From contig NC_052514.1 of NCBI RefSeq assembly GCF_014356525.2, positions 5,670,525 through 5,734,524 of the forward strand: DNA of 64,000 bases, written 5' to 3'. The translations under genes and the position numbers were made by a program. The DNA is from Nilaparvata lugens (taxonomy: Eukaryota; Arthropoda; Insecta; Hemiptera; Delphacidae). Below, one piece after another: positions 1-11,963 of the stretch (position 1 is its first letter; every line of letters starts with the position of its first letter). The notes under the pieces are model-generated. The model did no database searches. It was given only the letters and a program-made list of their open reading frames with translations, and was not told where the DNA came from.

Positions 1-2
1 CT

Positions 3-447
3 CGGGTGTCTCAGACCATTTCGGATTATGAAAAGACAGAATTAGTGGTTAATGAGTTGGAACTTGAGTTGAATAAAGACTATGTTGTAGCATTCAACGA
101 CTCACATCTAGATCTGTTTCAGTATATTGAAGTAGCGGCTAACACTCTCAAACAGAGAGAGGCGACTGATGCTATTGCTCAATCTTCGGCAGCTTCAGCA
201 GCTAGTGCACAGCCGGTCGTGTCCGAGTCAGTACTGCCCAAAATCGACCTTCCAAAATTTGATGGGAACCAGACTCAATGGTCAGTGTTTTATGAATTAT
301 TTAAGGCATTGGTACATGACAACAAGAGTTTGAACGATCAGCAGAAGGTCCAATATCTTGTAAGTAGACTTACTGGACAAGCAGCAAATATTTGTCGTCA
401 TTTGCCACCATTGGCTAATAATTATCTAATAATTGGCAGGCATTATT
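3..447 (+). pseudogene. gag N-terminal region of the BEL/Pao element (partial)
   Basis: The frame is open from the window edge and continues through a Gag segment with the LPKFDGNQTQW motif typical of the DUF1759 domain of BEL/Pao elements. The reading frame changes at about 425-440. Read in the next frame, the sequence continues as NWQALLTRYNDPRAQ, the expected continuation of the same domain, so the stop after GRHY is caused by loss of one base (or gain of two). The true start codon is probably just left of position 1. Confidence 0.85.
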
Positions 448-3400
448 GACCCGCTATAACGATCCACGAGCGCAAGTCGATGCCTATTTCAAACAAATTT
501 TTGAATTTCGTCCAATAAAATCAGAATCAAAGGCAGGTTGTATTGCGATTTTGGATGGGTTTTGCAGTTCCATCAATGCAGTGAAGAGATTGCGACTCAC
601 TGATTTGTCAGACTCGATATTCCTCTATCATGGCTTGAGATTGCTGGATCCAAGTTCTCGAAGAAATTTTGAATCGGCCGTACGTGACAAGGCTATGCCA
701 ACTTATGCCGATTATGTAAAATTCATTGAAAAGCAAATTAAGACTCTTCCTTCTGATGAGAAACAGACTGAATCGTTTAATATGAAGCACAAAAAAGATA
801 ATAAATCAAAGGTGTTTGTGGTTCAATCCAATGATTCATCTAACGATGCATCTAGTAAAAATCCCAATTGTCTGAAGTGCTCAAAACCGGGTCATCGGTT
901 AGTAGATTGTGCTAGTTTCTTGAAAATGACTCCTTGGGATCGTTATTGTTTGATTAAAGGAAAGTTTTGTTGTTTTCGTTGTCTTGATGTGGATCATTTG
1001 AGTAAAAATTGTCGTAGTAAAACTCAGTGTGCTCAATGTCGAGAATCTCATCATTCTTTATTGCACTTTTCCAGATCAAGTTCCAATGAAGGTGTTGCGT
1101 CCTCGTCGAACTCCAAGGCAGGTGGCACATCACCTATTAGTTGTTGTTCTACATCCAATGATGTAGAAAATTCGACCGTTGTGTTGTCGACCGTCACTGC
1201 ACATATTCGAGATTGTAATGGTCAGCTTTGTGATGTTCGTTTCTTGATTGACACCGGGAGTCAGTGTCATTTTGTTACAGCCAAATTGTGTCGGCGTTTG
1301 AGACTACCATTCCAGCCCATGAAAACCGTTGTTCGTGGATTCGGTGGTGGTACTAGTGAAGTTCGAGGTCGTACTTGTGTGTCGATTCAGTCGAAGTTGG
1401 ATCCTACCGTCAAGTTTTCGATGGATGCCACAGTGGTAGATAGAATCATCGACAAGTTGCCTTCTTGTGAAATCGACAGATCCAAACTTCATCATCTTGA
1501 AAATCTCACACTGGCTGACGACAAATTCTACCTTCCTAGTAGAATAGATGGCATCATTGGTGCAGAGTTAGTTCCTCACTTGCTACGTGGGAGTCCTAGT
1601 ACAGGTGAATCGCACGAATTGATGACTGTTAATAGTGTCTTTGGTCACATTCTGATGGGGAGAGCGCCGATTCTCACTTCAACAAAGAATGTGTCGAATT
1701 GTTTTACAGCCATCTGTAGTCCATTCGTTAGTAGTCCATCATTGGATAGTTTTGTGGAACGTTTTTGGGAGTTGGAATCGTGCCCTGCACCAAGCTGTCA
1801 ACTGAAACCGGACGAGTTGGAGTGTGAGGTAAATTTTCGGAAGTCTGTACATCGTGTGAATTCTGGTCGTTTTGTTGTTGCCTTGTCATTTGCGGAGCCG
1901 CCCAGCAGCTTGGGAGATTCGTATGCTGTCGCCGAACGCCGACTGCTGAGTTTGGAGAGACGACTAGAGCATGACAGCAATACTCGTATTTCATATCATG
2001 AAATATTGATTGATTACCTACGTCAGGGTCACATGTCGTTTGTAGCAGATCAGACAGACCGAGGTGGTTACTACATACCGCATCACGCCATCGTGAAAGC
2101 AAGCAGCACTACCACGCCCATCCGAATTGTATTTGATGCTGGTTCCAGAACATCATCAGGTTTGTCATTGAACCAGGTTCTTCATGCTGGTCCCAAATTG
2201 CAGACTGACATTTTTGTTTTGTTAGTTAATTTTCGTTTGTTCCCAATCGCACTAACTGCCGACATTAAACAAATGTATCGACAGATATTAGTGGAGGATT
2301 CCTACCGTCGTTATCAGCGTGTATTGTGGAGATTTTTGCCGGAGGATCCGATCGAAATTTATCAGCTCAATTGTGTTGTTTTTGGTGTTTCAAGCTCTCC
2401 ATATTTGGCACTTCGCACCGTCCACCAGCTTGTAGAGGAGGATGGAAATCGTTTTCCAGCAGCCAAGGCGAGAATACCAAGAGACATGTTCATGGACGAC
2501 TTAGTCACATCTGTCGCCACAGAGTCAGAGGCCGCGGAGCTGTATCATCAGTCCAAGCAGCTGTTTGAGGGAGGAGGTTTCTCGCTCACAAAGTGGACGT
2601 CAAATTCACCATCAATGCTGGAGAAATTCTCGGAGGAAGAGAAATCGTTTTCGTACAAGGATTTCGAAGCAGACAACTCCTTGGCTATCTTGGGATTGAA
2701 TTGGCAACCTAGTACTGATTTGTTTCAGTTTTCCGTCAAGTGTGGTGAGGTCGTCGCTACTAAGCGTTCTATTCTGTCAGTGATGGCTCGTATCTATGAT
2801 CCACTTGGTCTCTTGTCACCGTTTACATTATTTCTCAAGTGTCTTGTCCAGAAACTGTGGAAATTAGGAGTGGATTGGGACGAGAAGCCGCCTGAGTCTA
2901 TATGCACTCTTTGGGAGAATTGTCAAAAAGAGTTGCCTCTATTATTAAAATTTGCTGTTCCACGTCACGTTGGTTTGTTTCAGGATTCTCACATCAGTTT
3001 GATTGGTTTTTGTGACGCATCATTGTCGGGTTATGGTGCAGTTATCTATGTGAAGTCGCAGAAGGAGAGCGAGGAGTCAAGAGTTGTATTATTGTGTTCC
3101 AAGTCCAAGGTAGCACCATCTAAAGTTGTTTCAATACCTCGTTTGGAGTTGTGTGCGGCACTCTTGTTGGCAGAACTCATGAATTCAGTAGTCACTATTA
3201 TTAGTGAACGTTGTCATGTGTCTCGTATTGTCGCACTCTCTGATTCGACAGTCACCTTGTGTTGGATTAATGCTCCATCCGCAAAATGGCAAACTTTTGT
3301 TGGTAATCGCGTCGCAAAAATACAGGATTCTTGTATACAGGAGTGGATGCATGTTGCCGGAATTGAAAATCCCGCTGACTGTTTGTCTAGAGGTTTATCA

Positions 3401-4204
3401 CCAGTTGAGCTTGTGAACTTTCCGTTGTGGCTCTCAGGTCCATCATGGTTAGCAGAGGACGAATGCGATTGGCCCGTCCGAACTCAAATGGAAGAGATCG
3501 TGGATCCACCGGAGGCGAAAAAACCGTCAGTGTTGACAGTCACAAAATCTCCTGATTGTAACAGCAATGCAGTATATTCATTGATTGGTCGTTGTTCGGA
3601 TTATGGTCGTCTTTTGAGAATTGTAATTCTTGTTCTCAAATTCTTACGAATCTTACCCCAATCAGAGAAATCAGATTTCGATGTTACTGAGAGATATCTA
3701 TGTAAAGTGGTGCAGAAGATACATTTTTCATCTGAATTTGTGCAATTGGAGAAGGGAGAAGATTGTTCTATGCGCCTTCGTCGCCTGTCTCCATTCATTG
3801 ATAAAGGCGTGATTCACGTCGGTGGTCGTTTGTCTCATGCTGGACTGGAATTTGAGACTTGTCATCAGATGATATTACCAAAATCCGACGCTTTTGTATT
3901 GATGTTGATTGATTATCATCACAAGAAGAACTGTCATGCTGGACCTTCGTTATTGTTGTCCTTGATCAGACAGAAATTCTGGATACTGTCTGCTCGCTCT
4001 ATTATTCGTATTTGTGTGTTTAAGTGTAATCGTTGTTTCCGTGTTCGACCTAGTAATAATGCAATCATTCCAAAAATGGGTGACCTGCCTGCTTGTCGAG
4101 TGTCAAAATGCAAACCATTTGAAAGTTGTGGTAGTGGACCAACCAAACACACCTCCATTGCAGTGGCCACTGGGTGTCATCGAACAGGTGTTTCCGGGAA
4201 GTGA
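434..4204 (+). pseudogene. BEL/Pao polyprotein: gag C-terminus, protease, RT, RNase H, integrase zinc domain
   Basis: Counting residues from nucleotide 446, there are CCHC-type zinc knuckles from about residue 142 (CLKCSKPGHRLVDC, then CFRCLDVDHLSKNC). The aspartic protease site LIDTGSQ is near residue 267. A reverse transcriptase with FMDD in place of the usual YVDD box lies near residue 682. RNase H shows the acidic series FCDAS, RLELCAA, LSDS and NPADCLSRG. The integrase HHCC zinc domain has paired His in DYHHKKNCH and the Cys pair in FKCNRC. The frame then runs into unrelated residues because the integrase core is deleted around 4118-4150. No DDE catalytic triad is visible. Confidence 0.92.
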
Positions 4205-4292
4205 CGGCGAGGTTCGAGTGGTGAGTGTTCGCCTAAAAACTGGTATTTATAAAAGACCAGTTACAAAACTGTATCCACTCCCAACTCAATAG
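4135..4292 (+). pseudogene. Integrase C-terminal (DUF5641-like) remnant of the BEL/Pao element
   Basis: Out of frame with the polyprotein, this stretch reads PPLQWPLGVIEQVFPGSDG and then a segment ending YKRPVTKLYPLP before the stop. This matches the C-terminal domain that closes BEL/Pao pol proteins. It follows the HHCC zinc domain almost directly, so the DDE core (several hundred residues in intact elements) has been removed by an internal deletion that also shifts the frame. Confidence 0.85.
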
Positions 4293-4444
4293 TTGTTGTG
4301 CTTGTTGCATTTTTTCTTTGTGTTGTTTTTTTTTGTGTTGGTGTTTTTTTTTGTTCTTCTTTGGCATGTCTGGATTTTTTTCCTTTCTTTGGTTTTTCAG
4401 TTTTTGTAACTTGGCTGAAAAATAGTTTTTCAGAGGCGGGGGTA

Positions 4445-4930
4445 TGGTCTGACCAGAGCATTTTTGAATTCTAGCGCCAAATCCCAGACTACAGTTCTGC
4501 CTGTAGCAGGCTTGTGCACTAGTGTCGATCGTCCAGCTGTTTGGTTTGTCGAGGAGAAAAAAGCCCGAGTCATTCTTGTTCAGTCGTTGTTCTTGATTTA
4601 TCAGCCGTCGTCTTGTGCAAGAGCAATTTGTATTTTGTCATGTAATTTCCATCGGAAATTTCTAGTAATTGATTGTTTAAGTGTCGTGTGTGTGAATTAT
4701 AATATAACAGCGTAAATAGTGTTAAATTGAATTAATTTGCATCAGTTTTGAATTTATAAAGAATCAGTTTGAGCTTCGTTCAAACATAGTACAGAACCAG
4801 CCTGCAAGTTGAACGTGAAAAAACAGCCTGGAAGCAAAAACCTATCTTTTTCCCAGATTTCTTCCCACCTCAAATCTGACCAAAACACCTAATAAAGGCT
4901 TCGAAGGGCAAGTAGACAAAATTGGATTAA
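4445..4930 (+). repeat. Candidate 3' LTR of the BEL/Pao element
   Basis: A purine-rich tract (gaggcggggg, 4433-4442) resembling a polypurine tract is followed by sequence starting TGGTCTGACC, and an AATAAA polyadenylation signal lies at about 4890. This is where a 3' LTR is expected. The start is supported by the purine tract. The right end is a guess because the matching 5' LTR is outside the window. Confidence 0.45.
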
Positions 4931-5102
4931 ATCTGGTGAGTTTTTGCTCTTTTTATTGTTCATTAATGCAGAGTTTAGCTGTACCAATAACCTGGCTCAA
5001 ATTGAAGACCAAATTTTGCTCCTTGTTAGTATTTGATAAATTGAATAGTAAATTACAGTCCACTAGTAGCTCTAGCCTGAGCTTTGTTCAGAACAACTTA
5101 TT

Positions 5103-5905
5103 TGAAATATGAAAATATAAAGATAAAACTAAGTGAAAAACATCAGTAAACAACAATATTTACAAAAAATATGCACATACTCTATCACTACGCTTGGCCC
5201 GTGATGGAAAAGCTTCCTTCTGACTTGAACGGTCTTTGGCCAAACCAATAACCTATAAACCCCATAACCTACCCAACTCTAATTTTTCAACACAAAAATC
5301 TATAACATGCATGTGTATAATAACCATACAGCCGCACATAATCATGAATATGTTTGCAATGTTCTATTCTATCCAATACGATTTGTAAGGTCAAAAACAT
5401 AATATACTATTATGATAAATATGAAGTATTGAATTACTTATTTAAAAAATGAAAATATAAAGATTGAAAACACAATAAAAAAATATTTACAAAAAATGCA
5501 CATAATCTATCACTAGGGATGGAAAAACTTCCTTCTGACTTGAACAGTCTTCGGCCAAACTGAAAACCCTAACACCCTAACCTACCCAACTCTAATTTTC
5601 CAACATTGAAATCTATAACATGCATGAGTATAACGACCACACAGCCGAACACATCATGAATGTTTTTGCAATGTTCTATTCTATCTAGTACTACTGTATT
5701 TGTAAGGTCGAAAAACATAATACCTATTATTTGAGATATGGAGTATTGAATTACTTATTCGAAATATGAAAATATAAAGATCAAACTATTTGAGTGAAAA
5801 ACACCAATAAACAAAATATTTACAAGAAAGATGTACATAATTCATCACTAGGGATAGCCCTTAATGGAAAAGCTTTCTTCTAACTTGAACGGTCTTTGGC
5901 AGGGT
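5103..5905. repeat. Three tandem copies of a ~330-bp unit
   Basis: The block beginning GAAATATGAAAATATAAAGAT and continuing through a tttacaaaa...gcacata...ctatcacta segment to cttctgacttgaacggtc occurs at about 5103, 5445 and 5761, spacing 320-340 bp with scattered substitutions and small indels. The last copy runs into the C-terminal coding end of the transposase remnant on the minus strand, so the unit is the transposon's last codons plus its 3' flank, triplicated. Confidence 0.8.
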
Positions 5906-6350
5906 GCGAATTCTCATTTTCAACTCATAGTTTAGTTTTATATGGATCAGTATATCTACACAAAATTGTTTATGAGTAGAACACTCCCTGAACCAATTCG
6001 GAAAACCTCCATCTATTGCAGCCATACACATATCAAGAATTGTTTTCTTGACTTTTTGCTTATGAATTACATGATCTATCTCCTTTTCGAAGATAGTTAG
6101 ACATATGTCAATAACTGATCTGAATTCTTCTGAAGGAACCTTCAGACCTCCAAAATCAGTAGCAATTTTTGAATCATATGCCTTGAAGTAGACGAATAGT
6201 TCGTCACTGCGTTCCAGTGCGGTGTTCTCCTTGCACATATATTTTGCACAAACAGCACAGTCAAACTTTTTTTGCACATAATGTATCACTACTCCACTCA
6301 GGTATGTAACCGCACTGGCTCTTAAAACCGAATCTCCCTCATCGTATTGG
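5861..6350 (-). pseudogene. P-element/THAP9-like transposase, C-terminal fragment
   Basis: Read on the minus strand from about 6350, an open frame gives AVTYLSGVVIHYVQKKFDC, then AVC...C, GGLKVPSEEFRSVIDICLTI and a basic C-terminus. The AxxYLxGxVxxxxxKxxxCxxC segment and the GGLxxPSEE segment are hallmarks of the C-terminal part of P-element/THAP9-type DNA transposases. The THAP DNA-binding domain and catalytic region are missing, so this is a truncated remnant of roughly 160 residues. The frame extends upstream of the first Met (6289). The family call rests on motif recall, not a search. Confidence 0.65.
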
Positions 6351-6417
6351 GTAGTTTTGACGTAGATGGTGATTTGGCATCTTTAACATCATGAATTGAT
6401 TAGCAGATTCAGCCGTT

Positions 6418-6551
6418 AGCAGTTTAGCAGTTTCTTCTAAAAGGTCATGAAGATTATTTCAAAATCGATTTACGATTTTAGTTTAGCAGATTAGCAGTTT
6501 CTTCTAAAAGGTCATGAAGATTATTTCAAAATCGATTTACGATTTTAGTTT
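6418..6551. repeat. 67-bp tandem duplication
   Basis: Two adjacent 67-bp copies (6418-6484 and 6485-6551) begin AGCAG(T/A)TTAGCAGTTTC and end GATTTTAGTTT, and differ at one or two positions. The near-identity indicates a recent tandem duplication. No coding content. Confidence 0.9.
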
Positions 6552-7845
6552 TGCTCTTTATTGCTCTACTTATAATTTTGTATTATATCAAGCAAAGGAA
6601 ATACATCTACAACAAAAATACACATACATAATAACAGGGGTAGGTAAATCTTTTTAAAGAGTATCAATCAATTTCCTCCTTATAATATACAATGAAACTG
6701 GATGTTTTTTTACTGAATGCTAAGAAGATTATAGCTCTTATAAGTTTATAATGAGAGAAATTCATTGAATTTTCAAATTACTCCCTCTTCCCCAATCTCC
6801 CGCTAGACGGCTAGCCTAACAGCATTTAGTTCATATGCAAAATTAGAACTTTCCACTATGGGTACAGTCCATGAAAAAGGTTGACAACCATTGGCTATTC
6901 AATGAAAACAAAAAGCAACTGAAATAATATTATTAAGGTTAACAATCTTTGGCTATTCAATGAAAAAAAGTAACTGAAACAATATTATTGTTAATGAGCA
7001 GTTTTGACATCATTTATTAAAATCATTTTAGAACAATAATAGAGAAATAATGCTGCATTACAAAGCACCTCAAGAACATGTCATGATTAAAATTATTCCA
7101 TGCTCTTTCTCAATTTTTAAGTTCAAAATCGCAATATTATGGATTAAATTGAATGATTTAAATTTTTTCAATTATTGAATTGAAGTACATAAGGTAATAA
7201 AGTTTGGTTTATATTACATTTTATAATGGACAACAGTTTATCTGGCTACTCATTCACTTATTGTTTTCTAGTTCTGTGTTGATTAGAAATAAAAATTAAT
7301 CCTCTTTGTCACTGGAGACGCAGCATTCATGCGATCTGGAGAGTTGAGAGTAGCAAGTGATTAGAAAAGAAAATGAATGTCTAGTCTATGTATTATTAGC
7401 AAAACAATGACATGCATGCATGCCTCAAGCCATAAATCCTGTCAGCAGTTGTTTTGTTGGGGGGAGAGAGTGGTGTGAACTGGTTTGTTGGAGAGGGAAG
7501 TGTAGGATGCCAATGACTCCCCACTACGTCCCCCTACAACAGTACTAATCAAGCTCAGACAGAAATCGTCATTTGCGTATACAAGCGCTTTCTACCGGTA
7601 TAAGTGATACTACACATTAGGCGAAACAATAGTCGGTAAGAATGTTCCCTCTGATCCCTTCTCTGTGGCTGTTATGCTTTTGTAGTTCTTAGCTCGGTGC
7701 CCAGATATCAACTTTACAACGATTAAATGCTTGCATACTAAGCGCATGCGCCATAAAAATGTTGTGTAGCTCCGCAGTGTCAAGAATTAAATATAGCATA
7801 ATTATCTATACACTATTCTTGCGTGGAATCGCTCTAAAGAGTGAG
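6552..7845. other. Intergenic sequence with no gene recognised
   Basis: AT-rich non-coding sequence. A second short tandem duplication of about 70 bp lies at 6876-7000 (units containing TTGGCTATTCAATGAAAA). I see no open frame with recognisable similarity and no RNA gene. Confidence 0.6.
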
Positions 7846-7853
7846 TTATTTAA

Positions 7854-10761
7854 TAGGGATGGGTATCGATACATCGATGTTTAAAAACATCGATGTTTCA
7901 ACATCAAACATCGATGTTTTTAACATCGATGTTTACTGTTCAATGTTTTTCACTTATCGATGGTTTTACCTAGACATCGGTCATCCGATGTTTTTCCCAA
8001 GTAAAAAGTAAAAACAATTCTAATTTTTTAATTTGATACAAGTTTTTTTTTTTGGTTGAAGAGGATTATCTTGAGAGTAATAAGCAATAGTAACAGTATT
8101 ACAATCATTATCTCTATCATATTTAGTGTAGTATTCTGTTTAGTTTTTTTTGTGAATATAGATCACTCTTGTGAAAGATCTCGCATATGTTTTGATTTCC
8201 TGCAGATTGCTATTTTTATTTTTCAATCAGGCTCTCTCTATTTTTATGTGAGACTGTTGGATACTCTTGAAGATTTACATTACTTCTGTGGCCCGTGTCA
8301 AGGTTAGATAGTTAGTTATTCAGAATTGAATAAGAGGTCGGATTCTTCGTTTCTTAGGAAGAAAGAGTTTTTTCTTACTACAATTATTACCTCAACATGT
8401 GTTTAACACTAATTAATCTAGCTCTGGAAAAGAGGTCCTCGTACTGTAAGGAGTGCAGATATCCATATAAAAAAACTTAATCCATTTTCATTTCCTAAAA
8501 AATCTATCAGGTATTGAATGAATACGATATGAGTATCAATGATTGCTAAAATTAGCTTAGGGTGAAATTTCAAGACCGAATCCTCAAGGATATCCCGAGA
8601 GGTTTGAGACTAAACCAAGAAGATGACAAATCTTGTGAACTAGAGTTGATGTATCTTTCTAGTCACAACCTGACTTCAATTATTCGAAAGACTGTTACTT
8701 GAATACCACAAGTCCAAAATTGCTGTGATTCCAGTTAGTAACTGTTGAAATATTGGAACAATAGCTCCTGATAAAATTGTAGTCACTTCAGAAGCTCTAT
8801 TTGTGCTCTACAATCTGAGATCAAGTATAGCGATCTATCTCCCATTCCAGGTACACCTGACAACAATGCTCCTTGTATTTTGAAAAACACCTAATTTTCA
8901 GCTTCAAGCATCATCACCAACTACATTGTCCTCATATTGATATTTCGCACAACGACATGAGTTCTTGAGATTATGTTCTATGAGAATCACCCGTAAGATA
9001 CATTTCATTTCAGTATTTCCTAGTGGAGAGGCGCGCTTAAGGACACCTCAAGGATCAAAATTTCAAACACATAACTTTTGACACAATGCTCAGATTTCAT
9101 CGTAGGCCTACTACACTTCATCCTTCTCGGTTCGTCACGACGGTTCAAAATCATGCATAATAAGTCAAATTCGGTCGAAAAATGGAAAATTTATTGTTGA
9201 GTGTACTTAAGCCCATATTCCAATACACAGAAAATGACCAATTTCTATATTCAAAGTTGCATGTCTTGTGAAATACTTCTGATAAAATTTCCAAATCTAG
9301 TGAGAATGTAAAAATTGTCCCTCTCTACCCACTCCAATAAATAATACTTTCGATTCCAAAACAATTTGGAAGTTGAGATTTTAAAAATGGCGATTCCAGT
9401 TTTTACATTTTTTTCGTAATTTTACTGTTGATCAAGAGTTTCTAAAACGAGTCTGATACATCATAGAAACTTACGATTGATTACAAATTGTAGATAAATT
9501 CATCCTCTACGAGCTCAGTTGCCTAAAATCCATCTTGAATCACTTTTCGCTATCATAGAACTGCCAAAACCGTTAATATGAGAAAAATATCTACAATTTC
9601 CGGATTTTTTTCAACAATCAAATCTCACTCTATGAACATATTTTTCCATGAATTTTGTTTACAGCAGATGAAATAGAAAATTCTATTGTACATTTCAAGA
9701 TCATGTAATAATTTTTATAATAAGGGGTTACCGAGATACACAGCTTTGAATATAGAAATTGGCCATTTCTTATGTATTGAATATGAATAAGTACCTACAC
9801 TCAACAATAAATTTTCTATTTTTTGACCGAATTTGACTGTTGACCGATGCATGACTTTGAACCGCCTTGGCGAGCCGAGAAGAATGAAGTGTAGTACGAT
9901 GAAATCTGAGCATTGTGTCAAAAGTAAATTATAATTGTTTGAAATTATGATCCTTCAGGTGTCCTTAAGCGTGCCTCTACTAGGAAATACTGAAATTATG
10001 TGCATCTAACGGGTGATTCTTACCCATGAACTTATGTCATTGTGCGAAATATCAATGTGAGGACAAAGTAGATGGTGATGATGGTTGAAGCTGAAAATTA
10101 GGTGTTTTCCACAATACAAGGAGCATTGTTGTCAGGTGTACCTGGAAATCTATATGACATAGAGCGCTCTACCTGATCTCAGATTGTATAGCACAAAAAT
10201 ACGCTTAGAGGGAATTTGAAATATACATCTAAATTGTAACCATCGGAAGATATTGTTGATTAAAAACTAAAATTCATCAAAAATTGATTTTTTCTTCAAA
10301 TTTTACTAATTTTTGAAAAATTATAACAAAGTACTCATTGGAGATAGAGAGTTCCGAGTGATCTCATTTTTTTCAGAATTATATAATCTGGGAGAGATTT
10401 GGCAGAAATAGCTGAAAACTGGAAAATGAGCCCAAAATACGAGGTTTTTGGGCTATCCTGTATCTGGCACAGGAAATCTTGCATGAAGAAATTGGTTCTG
10501 GACTTCTCTTATGTGCCCAAATAATATATTAGAAAATCAGAACTACAATATAAATTGCAAGCACACCCCCTTTTTTATGTCTATATTGACTGGACTAATA
10601 GTATCATCCATAAAAACGTAGGGCGATAAACGATGTTTATAAACATCGATGTTCAAAAACATCGATGTTTACTGTTCGATGTTTTTCACTTATCGATGTT
10701 AGGATGAAAAAAACATCGATGTTCAAAACATCGATGTTTTGTCTTTCGATACCCATCCCTA
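7854..10761. mobile_element. Non-autonomous hAT-like DNA transposon, complete, 2.9 kb
   Basis: The left end TAGGGATGGGTATCGATAC and the right end TTCGATACCCATCCCTA form terminal inverted repeats matching over about 16 bp. The element is flanked by exact 8-bp direct repeats TTATTTAA (7846-7853 and 10762-10769), the target-site length typical of hAT transposons. Both subterminal regions (7865-7990 and 10630-10745) carry many copies of the palindrome ACATCGATGT, possible transposase-binding sites. No transposase frame is present. The interior contains a large inverted repeat. A diverged, deleted copy of the same interior occurs at 52876-56035. Confidence 0.85.
8800..10205. repeat. Long internal inverted repeat inside the hAT-like element
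   Basis: The left arm (about 8800-9290) and right arm (about 9735-10205) are diverged reverse complements. For example, GACACAATGCTCAGATTTCAT in the left arm mirrors ATGAAATCTGAGCATTGTGTC in the right arm, and GGTACACCTGACAACAATGC mirrors GCATTGTTGTCAGGTGTACC. The arms are roughly 450 bp with a similar-sized spacer. A transcript would form a long hairpin. Confidence 0.85.
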
Positions 10762-11152
10762 TTATTTAAAATAATTGATCAGGATCGTAATCACAATCCT
10801 GACCTCCAAAAAAGTGTTATTATAGCATGATAGATAACCAGAAGCCGCACGTAAATGGCTTGAACATAGGAATGAATCAAGGAAATGAATGGGGAGTTTT
10901 GTAAACGGAACACACATTACTCTGGCGAGAGCTGTGAAGTATGCTGCTAATTTCATCAATAAAAACATACTCACAGAATTCAAATCAATTGTAATGTATG
11001 AAAAACACTTTTAATCCCACAAAATCAAGTGAAAATATGCATCCAGTTCTTATATGTTCTTAGATGAAGAAAATTCAACAATATTTTGAAAAGTAAAACG
11101 TTTTGAGAAGATTGTAATGTCTGTCTCAGATGGTTCACAGTTTATCTGATAG

Positions 11153-11182
11153 ATGGCGCTGAGGGCCGTCGCTTTCACCAAG
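11153..11182 (+). CDS. Candidate first coding exon of the cuticular-type gene
   Basis: ATG at 11153 gives MALRAVAFTK up to a possible donor AAG|GTCATG. Joined in phase 0 to the exon starting at 11964, it would produce MALRAVAFTK-LLSSALIVATAQAG, a plausible secretion signal. Insect cuticle genes often have an intron inside the signal-peptide coding region. The donor is weak and other start exons are possible. Confidence 0.3.
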
Positions 11183-11963
11183 GTCATGACACTCGTGTTC
11201 CTCATGGAACAGCCACTTTGTGGGGTCTCTATGGCGGTACATTTAAAAATTCCTTACCAAAATCATGCATTATGCTTTTTAAAACAATATTCTGGTTCAG
11301 ATAATATTTAAATTCAGATATTAGATTTTTTAATAATGAAATTTTCATCCAATAATTTAATTTTTTATTATTAGAAATTGTTCTTATTCTTGTAACTTGT
11401 TATGATCCATAAGGCATTGGGACAAAACTTCAAATCAGTTTGAAGTTTCCAATCAATTAAATACAGTCAATAGCATCAGTCAGCAATCTCTTGGAAAAAC
11501 ATTTCGGTATTTATTTATACCTCTTTTATTGCTATCTTACTTCATTTATAAGTTGAAATAGATATTAACAAATACAAAAAAAAAAATGAAATCGATAGGT
11601 GGAAGATGGGTAAATAGATAGATAAATAGATATACCCCTGGATAAATTTCAATAGGTTACTTATACTATTTACTAAATAGCTGTAATACATATTATCTAC
11701 TCATATCAACAACATTCAATACATCAAAGTTTTTGTAGGAAAAAGGAAAAAAATAAATGTGAGTAGGCTAAGCCTCACAAAAGCAGAGCTTAGTTTTTCA
11801 GCTACTTAATTTTGTCTTAAACTATTCCTCTGGAGACTTTTCTTCTTCTTCATCTTCTCTTGCTGTCTTCTTCTTCTTCTCCTTCTTCTTCTATTTCTTC
11901 TTCTTCTACTCATGAAACTACTTTCTTGATAATTTTGTCTTATTGCTTCAATGTTTGTTGCAG

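Larger units (their letters stand above)
1..4292 (+). mobile_element. BEL/Pao LTR retrotransposon, decayed, 5' end outside window
   Basis: This is the internal coding region of a BEL/Pao-type LTR retrotransposon, an element that copies itself through an RNA intermediate in virus-like particles. Domains run gag, zinc knuckles, aspartic protease, reverse transcriptase, RNase H and the zinc-binding part of integrase, the order known for this superfamily. The integrase catalytic core is absent. A 1-bp-loss frameshift breaks gag near 430. The 5' LTR and primer-binding site lie left of the window. The copy is therefore non-autonomous, though most of the polyprotein frame is still open over more than 1,200 codons, which suggests a fairly recent insertion. 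Confidence 0.93.

Noticed and set aside
7867..7990. Cluster of ACATCGATGT palindromes as a host regulatory (operator-like) array
   Set aside because: The same cluster occurs at the opposite end within matching TIRs, so it belongs to the transposon.
8056..8307. Hydrophobic 83-residue frame inside the hAT-like element
   Set aside because: AT-rich composition explains the hydrophobicity; no transposase motif, no conserved start context.
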